Notes under the pieces: model-generated
Told to the model about the DNA's origin: nothing
Database searches by the model: none
The model's input: the letters and a program-made list of their open reading frames with translations, nothing else
Assembly: GCA_963779515.1 (NCBI GenBank)
Contig: CAVZYN010000017.1
Coordinates: 310,001-374,000, forward strand
Direction of reading: 5' to 3'
DNA length: 64,000 nucleotides
From: CAVZYN01 sp963779515
GTDB lineage: Bacteria; Pseudomonadota; Alphaproteobacteria; Rhizobiales; Hyphomicrobiaceae
Made by a program: the position numbers and the translations under genes
Shown: positions 8,084-16,710 of the stretch, in pieces
Position numbering within the stretch: position 1 is the first letter of the stretch
How the letters are laid out: the number at the start of each line of letters is the position of its first letter

Positions 8084-8404
8084 TCAAAACAACTTCATGC
8101 CGGGCGGGATCGGTAAGCCGGCGGTCGCCTCGGCCATCTTGGCCTGCATGGCGCTTTCGGACTTTCCTTTGGCGTCGCCGAAGGCGGCAATAATGAGGTC
8201 TTCGACCATTTCCGCATCTTCGGGCTTCAGGAGCGAGGGGTCGATCTTCATCCCGCGCATCTCGCCCTTGCCGTTCAATTTCACTTTGACGAGGCCGCCG
8301 CCGGATTGGCCTTCGACTTCCAGGGCTGCCAGATCCTCTTGCATCTTCGCCATTTTGGCCTGCAGGTCGCGTGCCTGCTTCATCATGCCCATGATGTCTT
8401 TCAT
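8084..8404 (-). CDS. ybaB: YbaB/EbfC family nucleoid-associated protein
   Basis: 106-aa DNA-binding protein of the YbaB/EbfC family, which forms dimers that bind and bridge DNA. The N-terminus MKDIMGMMKQARDLQAKM, the central VEGQSGGGLVKVKLNGKGEM and the end DPSLLKPEDAEMVEDLI are all family hallmarks. The ATG at 8404 has AAGGAGAAACAGC immediately upstream, so a longer start at 8458 is rejected. It lies downstream of dnaX on the same strand, the standard dnaX-ybaB(-recR) order. A repeat element fills the 69-nt gap, and recR is not found next in this window. Confidence 0.95.
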   Translation of the reverse strand: MKDIMGMMKQARDLQAKMAKMQEDLAALEVEGQSGGGLVKVKLNGKGEMRGMKIDPSLLKPEDAEMVEDLIIAAFGDAKGKSESAMQAKMAEATAGLPIPPGMKLF

Positions 8405-8424
8405 GCTGTTTCTCCTTCGATCTT

Positions 8425-8476
8425 GTGCCGTGCTTCTGATCGGAAAACCGGTTCCCACTTTTCCGGAAGCACTTTA
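8425..8476 (-). repeat. Hyphomicrobiales-type intergenic repeat between dnaX and ybaB
   Basis: Contains GGAAAACCGGTTCCCAC followed by TTTTCCGGAAGC, a palindrome-rich element (CGGAAAA / TTTTCCG). The same core recurs near 58213-58242. It overlaps the last codon of dnaX. Confidence 0.7.
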
Positions 8477-10318
8477 GCCCGTACCAGTTTCGTCTTCGGG
8501 CAGTGTGGTCATCGCCTTGAGGCTCGTGATTTCGGCGTCCGGGAATTCCTTCAGCACGGCGGCAATGGCCGGATGCTGCTTCAGTTGTTCGATTTCGGCG
8601 GCGATCCGCGCGCGCTCCGCGACGCCGACCGGCGTTTCGCCCATCTGTCGTGACAGCGCGATCATCCACTTCTTGCCGGTCCAGGCGTTGAGCTTTTCGC
8701 GCAGTTCATTGCCGAGTTCATTGGGCGCGCCCGCCAGCAAATGAAGTTCAATCTGGCCAGCGGGATCGAACTTGACGAGGCTCACGTGCTCCTCGAGATG
8801 AACCTTGAGTTTGGCGGCGCGTTTCAGGCCGACGAGTTGAATCACGTCGAGAAACGTGCGCGGTACGACCGGCATGCCGGCTGCGCCCGCCATCGGCACG
8901 TGCTCGTCTTCGTACTCCGGAGCATCGATGTCGGGCAGTTCGCCGACCGGCTGCATATCCTCGAAATTCGGCGCTTGGGGTGACGGCGTCGTTCCGGCAC
9001 GTTCCGCACGCGGCTCGGGCGCTGGTGCTTGATTGAGAGGACCTCGGGATGGGCTCCCACGCGGAGCGTCCGCGGCCGCGCCTGGCGCGCGGACCGGTGC
9101 GCCGCCAAGCGTGCGGATCAGCTCATCGGGGGCCGGCAGATCGGCCGTATAGGCAAGACGAATGAGTACCATTTCAGCCGCCGCCGTCGCGTTGGGCGCA
9201 CGCGTTGCCTCTTCGATGCCCTTGAGCAGCATCTGCCAGGCGCGGGAGAGAATGCCGGGTGAAAGTTGTCCGGCTAGCGTTGCCGCGCGCTTGCGCTCTT
9301 CGCCGGTCAGGCCGTCACCGGCACCATCGGCGCCCGCGACTTTGGCGCGCGTCGTGGTGTGCACGGCCTCGGCGAGATCCGAGAGAATTTGGATCGGGTC
9401 CGCGCCATCACGGTTGAGGCCGCCGAAGGCTGCCAAGGCGTCGCCGGCCTCGCCCGCAAACAGTTTGTCGAGAAGATCGAAAATGCGGCCGCGATCGGCA
9501 AGGCCCAGCATCTCGCGCACGCTCGCGCTTGTGACGTTGCCGGTGCCCGCACCTCCCGACGAAATCGCAATCGCCTGATCGAGCAAGGAGAGGCCATCGC
9601 GGACGGAGCCCTCGGCGGCGCGCGCGATGAGGGCCAGCGCTTCAGGTGCTGCGGTCGCGCCCTCTTTGTTTGCAATCATGTCGAAGTGCTTGGTCAGCGC
9701 CGGCACGTCAACGCGGCGCAGGTCGAAGCGCTGGCAGCGCGAGAGCACTGTCACCGGCACCTTGCGGATCTCGGTGGTCGCGAAGATGAACTTGACGTGC
9801 TCAGGCGGCTCTTCCAGCGTCTTCAAGAGCGCGTTGAAGGCGCCCTTCGAGAGCATGTGGACTTCGTCGATGATGTAGACCTTGGTGCGCGCCGACATCG
9901 GCTTGTAGCGCGCGCTTTCGATGATTTCGCGGATGTTGTCGACGCCGGTATTCGACGCGGCGTCCATCTCCAGGACATCCGGGTGGCGGCTTTCGATGAT
10001 CTCGGCGCAATGGCGACCGAACTCGGGCATGTCCACCGTCGGGCCGTTGACGCCGTCGCGTTCGTAGTTGAGGGCGCGGGCGAGGATGCGGGCGGTGGTT
10101 GTCTTGCCGACGCCGCGCACGCCTGTCAGCATGTAGCCTTGAGCAATCCGGCCGGTGGCGAACGCATTGCGCAAAGTCGTCACCATCGCTTCCTGGCCGA
10201 TCAGGTCGTCGAAGGTTGCCGGGCGGTACTTGCGCGCCAGCACGACGTACGGGGTTGCAGCGGCATCGGGCGTGCCGTCCTTTTTGCCGTCCGTCGGTGT
10301 CGCCTTGGATTTTGCCAT
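8474..10318 (-). CDS. dnaX: DNA polymerase III subunits gamma and tau
   Basis: Clamp-loader ATPase subunit of the replicative polymerase. The AAA+ module shows Walker A GVRGVGKTTTAR (from about residue 66), DVLEMDAASNTGVDNIRE, Walker B YIIDEVHML, and the SRC motif LSRCQRFDLRR, which includes the arginine finger. Domain III follows, and after a Pro-rich linker a tau-type C-terminal region (about 480-614). The E. coli zinc-module cysteines are mostly missing: only one Cys is visible in NYERDGVNGPTVDMPEFGRHC, which as far as I recall is usual in alphaproteobacteria. The start at 10318 (MAKSKATP) is chosen because the upstream extension is not conserved in type. The 614-aa length is normal. No obvious slippery poly-A tract was noted, so a separate gamma product is not predicted. 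Confidence 0.95.
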   Translation of the reverse strand: MAKSKATPTDGKKDGTPDAAATPYVVLARKYRPATFDDLIGQEAMVTTLRNAFATGRIAQGYMLTGVRGVGKTTTARILARALNYERDGVNGPTVDMPEFGRHCAEIIESRHPDVLEMDAASNTGVDNIREIIESARYKPMSARTKVYIIDEVHMLSKGAFNALLKTLEEPPEHVKFIFATTEIRKVPVTVLSRCQRFDLRRVDVPALTKHFDMIANKEGATAAPEALALIARAAEGSVRDGLSLLDQAIAISSGGAGTGNVTSASVREMLGLADRGRIFDLLDKLFAGEAGDALAAFGGLNRDGADPIQILSDLAEAVHTTTRAKVAGADGAGDGLTGEERKRAATLAGQLSPGILSRAWQMLLKGIEEATRAPNATAAAEMVLIRLAYTADLPAPDELIRTLGGAPVRAPGAAADAPRGSPSRGPLNQAPAPEPRAERAGTTPSPQAPNFEDMQPVGELPDIDAPEYEDEHVPMAGAAGMPVVPRTFLDVIQLVGLKRAAKLKVHLEEHVSLVKFDPAGQIELHLLAGAPNELGNELREKLNAWTGKKWMIALSRQMGETPVGVAERARIAAEIEQLKQHPAIAAVLKEFPDAEITSLKAMTTLPEDETGTG

Positions 10319-10391
10319 GATGGTCCGGGATACCAGCCGTTGTAGGCTGTGGGGTCGCCTCACGCGCTGTATGCCATCGTGAGCGCAAGAG

Positions 10392-10486
10392 TGAGAGGCT
10401 GGCAAACGACCCGTATCGAGCTCGTTAGGGCTGCTTCTTCCGATCTGACCCGGTTGGCGAGGAATACGTCCGCCGCCAACCTCCCG
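10392..10486 (-). ncRNA. ffs: signal recognition particle RNA, small bacterial type (4.5S RNA)
   Basis: RNA scaffold of the signal recognition particle; binds Ffh and targets membrane proteins cotranslationally. On the minus strand the conserved apical hairpin reads GGTCAGATCGGAAGAAGCAG, with the GGAA tetraloop and the AAGCAG side of the asymmetric loop. The 5' end GGGAGGTTGGC pairs over 11 positions (with G-U pairs) with the 3' end GCCAGCCTCTC, closing one long hairpin of about 93 nt. A promoter stands just upstream. The position directly ahead of dnaX is a frequent genomic location for this gene. The ends are estimated from the closing stem. Confidence 0.88.
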
Positions 10487-10520
10487 CGCCCTATAGGGGT
10501 GATTTTTTTCGTGAAGTCAA
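10487..10520 (-). promoter_or_regulatory. sigma-70-type promoter of ffs
   Basis: On the minus strand, TTGACT (10520-10515) and CCTATA are separated by 17 nt. The expected start of transcription coincides with the 5' end of the SRP RNA stem. Confidence 0.65.
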
Positions 10521-10637
10521 ATTTTGTGATGGAACCCGTTGAATTCGTTATGCACTTGCGGCGTTCCGCACATGCGCAGCGGTGCCATTGCGCGGCTATC
10601 TCGCGCATGCTCTTTTGCGGGCGCTTGGAGGCCATCC

Positions 10638-11582
10638 ATGAAACCAACGCTTGGGACCACAACCCGCCTCGACCGGCAAGGGACGCGGCGCGGGGACGAG
10701 AGTTATCTCGACAGCCTGCTGAACCACAGTGCGGCGCGATTCATGGTGCTGGCCGACGGCAAGCCCGTGATCACGTCCAACGCCAATCGCACCGACTCCG
10801 CTATCCGTTGGTATGCGCGTAAAGATCTCGAAGCCGCGGGTCTCGAGATCATGGCGCCGCTGTTCCTGGGGGTTGATCGCACGACAGGTGCCGGGCACTT
10901 CGCGCTTGCCGTGACCGAGCACCGGACGCGGAACGTGCCGGGGGCGGTCGAATTGCTGCGGCCGATCGTCGATCTCAGAACGCTCGCCATGCAAGGCGCG
11001 ATGGAGCCCGAGGATCTCTCGCTTGCCGGCCAGGCCAAGGCCTTGACCCACTGGCACGAGGCGACACGGTGCTGCGGCCATTGCGGCGGCACGACGCTGA
11101 TGAAGGAGGGCGGCTGGAAGCGCAAATGCTGGGCCTGCGGGCAGGAGCATTTTCCGCGCACCGATCCCGTTGTGATCATGCTCATCGTTGACGAGAAGAA
11201 CGGCCGTTGTCTGCTGGGGCACGAAGCGCGGTTTTCCAAGGAACCGCGGATGTATTCGACGCTCGCTGGATTCATCGAGCCGGGCGAGGATTTCGAGCAT
11301 GCGGTGCAGCGCGAGGTGTTCGAAGAAGCTGGCGTTCGTGTCGGCGCGGTGCGTTTTCATTCGATGCAGCCGTGGCCATTTCCGCACTCGCTGATGATCG
11401 GCTGCATTGGCGCGGCCGAGACGACGGATATAAAGATTGACCCGACGGAGATCGAGGAAGCGCGCTGGTTTAGCCGCGAAGAGGTGCGTCTCATGCTCGA
11501 CAAAAAGCATCCCAAGAACTGGTGGGTGCCGGGCCAGCAGGCGATCGCGCGGGCGTTGATCCAGTCGTTCGCGGAAGGGTGA
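10638..11582 (+). CDS. nudC: NAD+ diphosphatase / NADH pyrophosphatase
   Basis: Nudix hydrolase cleaving NAD(H) to NMN(H) and AMP; family members also remove NAD caps from RNA. The 314-aa protein has the NudC architecture: an N-terminal domain, a zinc ribbon with C146, C149, C164 and C167 (CGHCGG then CWACGQ), and a complete Nudix box from G211 to V233 (G-x5-E-x7-REV-x-EE-x-G-V). The typical NudC SQPWPFP signature appears as MQPWPFP. The ATG at 10638 has GGAGG at 10627-10631, so upstream in-frame starts are not needed. Its upstream region contains the divergent ffs promoter. Confidence 0.95.
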   Translation: MKPTLGTTTRLDRQGTRRGDESYLDSLLNHSAARFMVLADGKPVITSNANRTDSAIRWYARKDLEAAGLEIMAPLFLGVDRTTGAGHFALAVTEHRTRNVPGAVELLRPIVDLRTLAMQGAMEPEDLSLAGQAKALTHWHEATRCCGHCGGTTLMKEGGWKRKCWACGQEHFPRTDPVVIMLIVDEKNGRCLLGHEARFSKEPRMYSTLAGFIEPGEDFEHAVQREVFEEAGVRVGAVRFHSMQPWPFPHSLMIGCIGAAETTDIKIDPTEIEEARWFSREEVRLMLDKKHPKNWWVPGQQAIARALIQSFAEG

Positions 11583-11619
11583 TGCGGACACCAATTCTCT
11601 CAGATCAAGCGGAGACGAC

Positions 11620-13254
11620 ATGACACGCGCTGCAGCGCAGGGCTCGGTTCAGCAGGATGCGCAGTATGATGCGTTGATCATCGGCGCCGGGTTTTCGGGC
11701 CTTTATCAGCTTCATGCCTTGCGGGATCGGCTGGGGCTGTCAGCGCTGGTGCTGGAGGCGGCGGATGGTGTGGGTGGTACGTGGTACTGGAACCGCTATC
11801 CTGGGGCGCGCTGCGATTCCGAAAGCCATTCGTACTGCTACACGTTCTCCGAGGACTTGATCCGGGAGTGGGAGTGGACCGAGCGGTATCCGGCGCACGA
11901 TGAGATCCGGCGCTATCTCGACCACGTTGCGGACCGTTTCGATCTGCTGCGAGACATTCGCCTCAACACGCGCGTTGCAGCGGCGCGCTACGATGCGGCC
12001 GTCAACCGCTGGACCGTTACGACCGAGACGGGCGATCGGCTCACCGCCACGTATCTGATCACGGCCGTCGGCTGTCTTTCGACCGCGAACGTGCCGAAGA
12101 TTGCGGGGCTCGAGACGTTTGCCGGCCGCTGGTATCACACCGGGCAATGGCCGCACGAGGGGGTCGATTTCTCCGGCAAACGCGTTGGCCTTGTTGGCAC
12201 GGGTTCGACCGGTATACAGGCCGCGCCGGTCATTGCGGAGACCGCGCAGCATCTGACGGTGTTCCAGAGAACAGCGAACTACAGCGTGCCGGCGCGCAAT
12301 GCCCCGCTCTCGGCTGAGTTCCGCGCCTATGTCCGGACCAATCACGCGGACATCCAACGCGTGATGCACAGTACGACGAACGGTCATCCATTCATTATCG
12401 AGGACCGTTCCGTGTTCGACGTGACGCCCGAGGAGCGCAATGCGTTTTATGAGGCGGCATGGCGCAAGGGCGGATTGCAGTTCCGCGCCAACTTCAAGGA
12501 TATCCTGCTCGACAAGGCGGCGAACGATACGGCGGCGGAGTTCATCAAGGGCAAGATTCGCCAGATCGTGAAAGATCCAGCGACAGCGAAAAAACTCGCC
12601 GACATCGACCACCCTTACGCGGCGAAACGGCCGCCGATCGACACGAACTATTTCGAGGCCTTCAATCGCAAGACTGTCGCGCTGGTCGATGTTCGCGCGG
12701 CGCCGATCGAGGCGATCACACCGGCCGGCATTCGCACGCGCGATGCGATGTACGACCTCGATATCATCGTGTTTGCAACCGGGTTCGACGCGATGACAGG
12801 TCCGTTGTTGCGGATGGATATCAAGGGCCGCGATGGACTTTCGCTGGCGGACGTTTGGAAGGCGGGGCCGCGCAACTATCTCGGCCTGCAGGTGGCGGGT
12901 TTTCCGAACCTGTTCACGATCACCGGGCCTGGCAGTCCCTCCGTATTGACCAATATGCCGGTTGCGATCGAGCAGCACGTCGATTGGATCACGGACTGCA
13001 TCGCGCATCTGCGTGACAAGGGAATTGCGCGGATCGAGGCGCGACCCGAAGCGATGGATCAGTGGGTCGGTCAAGTGAACGCGGCGGCGCATGCGACGCT
13101 GCTGCCGCAAGCGCATCATTCCTGGTATCTCGGCGCTAATGTTCCCGGGAAGCCGCGCGTGTTCATGCCTTATGCTGGCGGAATGGCGCACTACCGGAAG
13201 ATCTGCGCGGACGTCGCGGCGGACGGCTATCGCGGGTTTGCGCTCAGCAGGTAA
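11620..13254 (+). CDS. flavin-containing monooxygenase, Baeyer-Villiger type
   Basis: 544-aa FAD/NADPH-dependent monooxygenase that probably inserts oxygen into ketones to give esters or lactones. It has two Rossmann fingerprints, GAGFSG (22-27) for FAD and GTGSTG (193-198) for NADPH. They flank the Baeyer-Villiger fingerprint F-x-G-x3-H-x3-W-P, seen as FAGRWYHTGQWP at 167-178. GGTWYWNRYPGARCD is also characteristic of cyclohexanone-monooxygenase-like enzymes. The length matches the type I family. It starts 37 nt after nudC, but no functional link is expected. The substrate is unknown. Confidence 0.9.
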   Translation: MTRAAAQGSVQQDAQYDALIIGAGFSGLYQLHALRDRLGLSALVLEAADGVGGTWYWNRYPGARCDSESHSYCYTFSEDLIREWEWTERYPAHDEIRRYLDHVADRFDLLRDIRLNTRVAAARYDAAVNRWTVTTETGDRLTATYLITAVGCLSTANVPKIAGLETFAGRWYHTGQWPHEGVDFSGKRVGLVGTGSTGIQAAPVIAETAQHLTVFQRTANYSVPARNAPLSAEFRAYVRTNHADIQRVMHSTTNGHPFIIEDRSVFDVTPEERNAFYEAAWRKGGLQFRANFKDILLDKAANDTAAEFIKGKIRQIVKDPATAKKLADIDHPYAAKRPPIDTNYFEAFNRKTVALVDVRAAPIEAITPAGIRTRDAMYDLDIIVFATGFDAMTGPLLRMDIKGRDGLSLADVWKAGPRNYLGLQVAGFPNLFTITGPGSPSVLTNMPVAIEQHVDWITDCIAHLRDKGIARIEARPEAMDQWVGQVNAAAHATLLPQAHHSWYLGANVPGKPRVFMPYAGGMAHYRKICADVAADGYRGFALSR

Positions 13255-13266
13255 GCGCGCGCGGCT

Positions 13267-14259
13267 TCAGTCTACTGTCGTGACATCGCCAGTTGCGGCC
13301 GAGCGCGTGATGGCGTCAAGCACCGCGATGTTGTGGCGCAATTCAGCGCGCGAAAACCGGTACGTGCCGTTGCCGGCGGTTGCATCTGCCCAGGCTTCGA
13401 AGTTTGCACGCACGGTGTCGTCGCGCGGCAAAAACGCGCTTGAGCGTTTGCCGGCGTGATCGACGACGATCAGCTCGGTCGGATCTTCAGCATCGACGTT
13501 GGCGGTGTCGCGCACTTCCATGGAACCATGTTCGCCGAAGACATTGAAGCGTGCGTAGAACGGCGTCGATGAGAGACAGGTGATGGTGCCGCTGGCGCCG
13601 GACGCGAACTGGAGCTGAATATTCAAGACGTCCTGCGCCGGTGGTGTGAACACGCGCGTGGTGGCGTAGGCGCGGACGGTCCGGATGGGACCCGCGAAGC
13701 TCTGGAACAGGTCAGTCAGATGGATGCCGAGGGCCGTCATCGCACCGGCCGGGGCGTCGGCGGCCTGCAGCCGCCAATTGCTGGGCGCGACGCGCTTGAA
13801 ATTGTCGTGGCTGACGTTGGCTTCGAGATGCAGGATCTGGCCCAAGTCGCCCACGCTGATGCTGTGGCCGATCCGTTCCATGGCCGCTTCGTAGCGGCGT
13901 TCATGGCCGATCCCAAGGATGATACCAGCCTTATCGGCTGCGACGAGGATGCGGTCGGCGCTGGCAAGCGTCAGGGCCAGTGGCTTTTCGCAGAAGACCT
14001 GTTTTCCGGCGGCGATGGCTTGCAAGGCCTGCTTCTCGTGCAGGCGATGCGGCGTCGCGATCACGATGCCGTCGATGTCCGGCCGCCGCAAGGCCTCTTC
14101 GGCGTCCGAGACGGCAGGTTTGCCACTTTGCGCGGTGAAGTCTTGCCGATTGCCGGCGTCGACATCGACGCCGAGTGCGACGGACAGCTTGGTGCTAGGC
14201 TGAAGCGTGCGCGCGATGTGCTTGCCCCACCAGCCAAGGCCGACAATTGCAAGACGCAT
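13267..14259 (-). CDS. Gfo/Idh/MocA family oxidoreductase
   Basis: 330-aa NAD(P)-dependent sugar or cyclitol oxidoreductase-like protein. The N-terminal Rossmann domain (MRLAIVGLGWWGKHIAR) is followed by IDGIVIATPHRLHEKQALQAI and the family signature VFCEKPLALT with its conserved Lys. The C-terminal alpha/beta domain has the substrate region (GIHLTDLFQSF with a candidate catalytic His). The specific substrate is not indicated. The downstream end faces the monooxygenase gene, only 12 nt apart and convergent. The SnoaL-like gene upstream on the same strand (56 nt away) could be in the same transcript. Confidence 0.88.
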   Translation of the reverse strand: MRLAIVGLGWWGKHIARTLQPSTKLSVALGVDVDAGNRQDFTAQSGKPAVSDAEEALRRPDIDGIVIATPHRLHEKQALQAIAAGKQVFCEKPLALTLASADRILVAADKAGIILGIGHERRYEAAMERIGHSISVGDLGQILHLEANVSHDNFKRVAPSNWRLQAADAPAGAMTALGIHLTDLFQSFAGPIRTVRAYATTRVFTPPAQDVLNIQLQFASGASGTITCLSSTPFYARFNVFGEHGSMEVRDTANVDAEDPTELIVVDHAGKRSSAFLPRDDTVRANFEAWADATAGNGTYRFSRAELRHNIAVLDAITRSAATGDVTTVD

Positions 14260-14314
14260 GGCATTTTCCCGTGATCAATGAGGTCACGGACTTTGCTGCG
14301 TCAGATCTGGCCGG

Positions 14315-14746
14315 TCAAACTGTTGTTGCCTTCGCCATGCGCAGGAAAGCGTCCAATTGCGGCGCGTCCTGGTACTCGTCGCAGGATACGACGCGCGAGG
14401 CATCGACGCGCCAGACATGGCGTTTGTGGCCTTCGAGCAGCAAGCCCGATCGACGATGGCAGACGCGAAACTTGACGAACTCGCGGATCGTCGCGCGGTT
14501 CGGCGCGTGCGCAATGGGCGTTAACTTGGACTGAAACTCCTGGAATTCCCACGCCGCGCAGACCGCAGTCAGATAGGATTTCAGAGCAGGTTTGCCCGTG
14601 ATTTTTGCGCCGATACCGGTGATGCCGGGCGGCTGATGCACGGTATAGCGGATGGTGTCGTGACAATAGGCCAGGGTGCTATCGACGTCTTGGATTCGCC
14701 ATGCGGCGTACAGTCCGACAACAATGCCTTCAGCATCGCAACGCAT
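14315..14746 (-). CDS. SnoaL-like / NTF2-fold protein
   Basis: 143-aa cone-shaped alpha+beta protein of the NTF2-like superfamily. It starts VVGLYAAWRIQDVDSTLAYCHDTIRYTVH and has the family's typical FKFRV and GHKRHVWRVD strands. Members include polyketide cyclases, limonene epoxide hydrolases and accessory ligand-binding proteins. Catalytic residues cannot be assigned from the primary sequence. Located just upstream of the Gfo/Idh gene on the same strand, so the two may act on a common small molecule. Confidence 0.75.
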   Translation of the reverse strand: MRCDAEGIVVGLYAAWRIQDVDSTLAYCHDTIRYTVHQPPGITGIGAKITGKPALKSYLTAVCAAWEFQEFQSKLTPIAHAPNRATIREFVKFRVCHRRSGLLLEGHKRHVWRVDASRVVSCDEYQDAPQLDAFLRMAKATTV

Positions 14747-14873
14747 GATGAGATGTCCCGCGCGCAGTCATAAGTTGCGCTAGCGGACTATGGGCTCACT
14801 TACTTCAACCGTCAATTATGTTCATGTTTTGGCTCAACTACATATAATTATATCATCCGTGAAGGTGGACGCG

Positions 14874-15602
14874 TCACAATTGCTTTTCGCGCGGAGAAAA
14901 CCAGGGATGCCTAATTAGGTCGGCGGCGGTTTCCAGGAGCATATCGGCGTGCGGCGCCAAGTCGTCTCGCGTTCCAGTGCCGCTCAGAACTGCAATTTTG
15001 AGACCGTATCCCGCGCGGGCGCCCATTTCCAAGTCGTGGGACGAATCCCCAACGATGGCCGTTTCCTTAGGATCAAGGCCAAGGGCGGCGCAGAACGCGA
15101 GGCCCATCCCAGGGCCGGGCTTGCTGCCATGGCCTGAGTCGCAGCCGCAGCGAAACTCGAACATCTCGAGCAATCCCGGGTGGCGGCCAAGCGAGGCGTC
15201 GAGGCCGCCGTGCGTGTCGTTGGTGGCAACGCCCAGCCGGAAGCCGCGGGCTTTCAGCGTTGCCAATGCGGTCGCGACGCCGTCGAGCAACACCGCATGC
15301 TTGGCGCCGCCGTCACGAAACAACCGGCTGGTTTCGGCCGCGAGATTTTTTGGCGCGCGATTGCCGAGGATTTCCGCGAAGGCCGCGACGATGCCGTCCA
15401 TGCCGGCGGCGGCCAAGACGGAGCCGGGCGTCACGCGATCGGTGGCGGGGTCATGACCGCCATGACGCAGAAGTTCGTTGGCGAGTGCGCGATCGCCACT
15501 TGCAGCCATCAGCGCGACCTCGCGGTTGATTGGAATCCAGGTCTTCCAATAGTCGAGAATGGTCCCGTCCTTGTCGAACAGGATGCCCTTGATCGGTCTC
15601 AT
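14874..15602 (-). CDS. HAD superfamily hydrolase, phosphoglycolate phosphatase-like
   Basis: 242-aa HAD-type phosphatase. Motif I is ILFDKDGTILDYWKTW, with the nucleophile Asp and D+2 acid. Motif II is LGVATNDTHG, the conserved Lys is in GSKPGPGM, and motif IV is AIVGDSSHDLEMGARAG. The alpha-helical cap between motifs I and II places it in subfamily IA, near Gph and other small-phosphate phosphatases. The ATG at 15602 overlaps the stop of the upstream MoeB-like gene by 4 nt (ATGA), a strong sign of translational coupling; another in-frame ATG lies 9 nt further up. The physiological substrate is unknown. Confidence 0.85.
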   Translation of the reverse strand: MRPIKGILFDKDGTILDYWKTWIPINREVALMAASGDRALANELLRHGGHDPATDRVTPGSVLAAAGMDGIVAAFAEILGNRAPKNLAAETSRLFRDGGAKHAVLLDGVATALATLKARGFRLGVATNDTHGGLDASLGRHPGLLEMFEFRCGCDSGHGSKPGPGMGLAFCAALGLDPKETAIVGDSSHDLEMGARAGYGLKIAVLSGTGTRDDLAPHADMLLETAADLIRHPWFSPREKQL

Positions 15603-16432
15603 GCGGCGCACACGGCGGCGGTCGCCGTCGCTGCGTGGATCGACAGATCGCGTATGGTTGGCGCTTGGCCGGAGAGTGGGTTGTCCGGGTCCCAGGCGAT
15701 GCGCACTTCATCGAATCGGGTGGTCAGCGCGTCGTAGATCTTGAGGCGGCCGGCCAGCGTTTCGCCGATGCCGAGGATTTCCTTCAGAACTTCCGTTGCC
15801 TGGAGCGTGCCGACGACGCCGACGATGGCGCCGAGAACGCCGACTTCGGAGCAGTTGGCGACGGTGCCTGGGGGCGGCGCTTCCGGGAACAGGCAGCGAT
15901 AGCTTGGGTAGGGTTTGTCTTGGCCATCCTTGAGATGCGGCTTGAACGTCGACAGGTAGCCGTCAAAGGGGCCGACGGCGGCGTACACCAGCGTGCGCTT
16001 GGCGAGATAGCACGCGTCGGAGACGAGATAGCGGGTGGCGAAATTGTCGGACCCATCGGCGACGATATCGTAGCGGCCGATGATCTCGAGCGCGTTTTCG
16101 GACGTCAGGCGCGCGTTGATCGGCTCGATCGCGACGTGCGGGTTGAGACGGGTCAGGGTGTCGCGCGCGCTCGCGACTTTGGGCTGGCCGACATGCGGCG
16201 TGTCGTGCACGATCTGGCGTTGGAGGTTGTCGAGCGAGACCGTGTCGTCATCGATGACGGCTATTGTGCCCACACCAGCGGCCGCGAGATACATCAGCAT
16301 CGGCGCGCCGAGGCCGCCTGCGCCGATGATCAAGACACGGGCCGCTTTCAGTTTCTGCTGACCTTGGCCGCCAACGTCGTGCAGCACCAGGTGGCGTTTG
16401 TAGCGATCGATTTCTTCGGGCGTGAGGGTCAT
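15599..16432 (-). CDS. HesA/MoeB/ThiF family protein (E1-like adenylyltransferase)
   Basis: 277-aa ubiquitin-E1-like enzyme that adenylates the C-terminus of a sulfur-carrier protein (MoaD, ThiS or similar) for molybdopterin or thiamin synthesis. Seen: ERYKRHL-type start (IDRYKRHLVLHDVGG), the nucleotide loop VLIIGAGGLGAP, the acidic NLQRQI segment, and DGSDNFATRYLVSDAC. A Cys in YRCLFPE and another in VANCSEVGVLG are candidate catalytic residues. The paired CxxC zinc sites of classical MoeB were not seen. No moa, moe or thi gene is adjacent. It is coupled to the HAD phosphatase gene downstream. The start at 16432 gives the family N-terminus. Confidence 0.87.
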   Translation of the reverse strand: MTLTPEEIDRYKRHLVLHDVGGQGQQKLKAARVLIIGAGGLGAPMLMYLAAAGVGTIAVIDDDTVSLDNLQRQIVHDTPHVGQPKVASARDTLTRLNPHVAIEPINARLTSENALEIIGRYDIVADGSDNFATRYLVSDACYLAKRTLVYAAVGPFDGYLSTFKPHLKDGQDKPYPSYRCLFPEAPPPGTVANCSEVGVLGAIVGVVGTLQATEVLKEILGIGETLAGRLKIYDALTTRFDEVRIAWDPDNPLSGQAPTIRDLSIHAATATAAVCAA

Positions 16433-16556
16433 TTTGTGAGTCTTGGCTGTAGAAAGTTCGACTTCGTCATCCTGCACGACGAGCCCTTGGTTGGGGCGAG
16501 AGACGCAGCGTGAAGAGTGCCGACGGCACAGCATTGTGTGCTTTGCACGCTTTTTG

Positions 16557-16611
16557 CTGGGTCCCGGCTCTCGTTGGCGGCGCTGCCGCCGCCTCGGCCG
16601 GGATGACGGCA
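16557..16611. repeat. hairpin repeat of a type common in alphaproteobacterial intergenic DNA
   Basis: GGGTCCCGGCTCTCG, then GGCGGCGCTGCCGCCGCC, then CGGCCGGGATGACGGC. The outer arms GTCCCGGC / GCCGGGAT and the inner GGCGGC / GCCGCC can pair. It resembles the widespread repeat that reads GGGTCCCGGC...GCCGGGATGACG in Bradyrhizobium-like and Caulobacter-like genomes (from memory). Confidence 0.65.
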
Positions 16612-16654
16612 GGATTTCACAAACTTAGATAGCCTTTCTGGCCTGAAATGGAAA

Positions 16655-16680
16655 CGGGCCGGACGTTGGCGTCCGGCCCG
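16655..16680 (-). terminator. hairpin downstream of the ARPP-1-type gene
   Basis: Perfect 10-bp stem CGGGCCGGAC / GTCCGGCCCG around a 6-nt loop, 31 nt past the stop at 16711. The T tract on the minus strand is short (GTTTCC), so it is a moderate terminator. Confidence 0.6.
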
Positions 16681-16710
16681 CGGGCAGTGCTGCTATCGTA
16701 GGGCCTCAGG

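Noticed and set aside
10405..10539. Upstream starts of dnaX (10405) and nudC (10539)
   Set aside because: The dnaX extension runs into the SRP RNA gene and the nudC extension into the sequence just upstream of the ffs promoter; both genes have better starts nearer their conserved cores.
11740..13191. 483-codon antisense frame over the monooxygenase gene
   Set aside because: Same reason: the opposite strand carries both Rossmann fingerprints and the Baeyer-Villiger motif.
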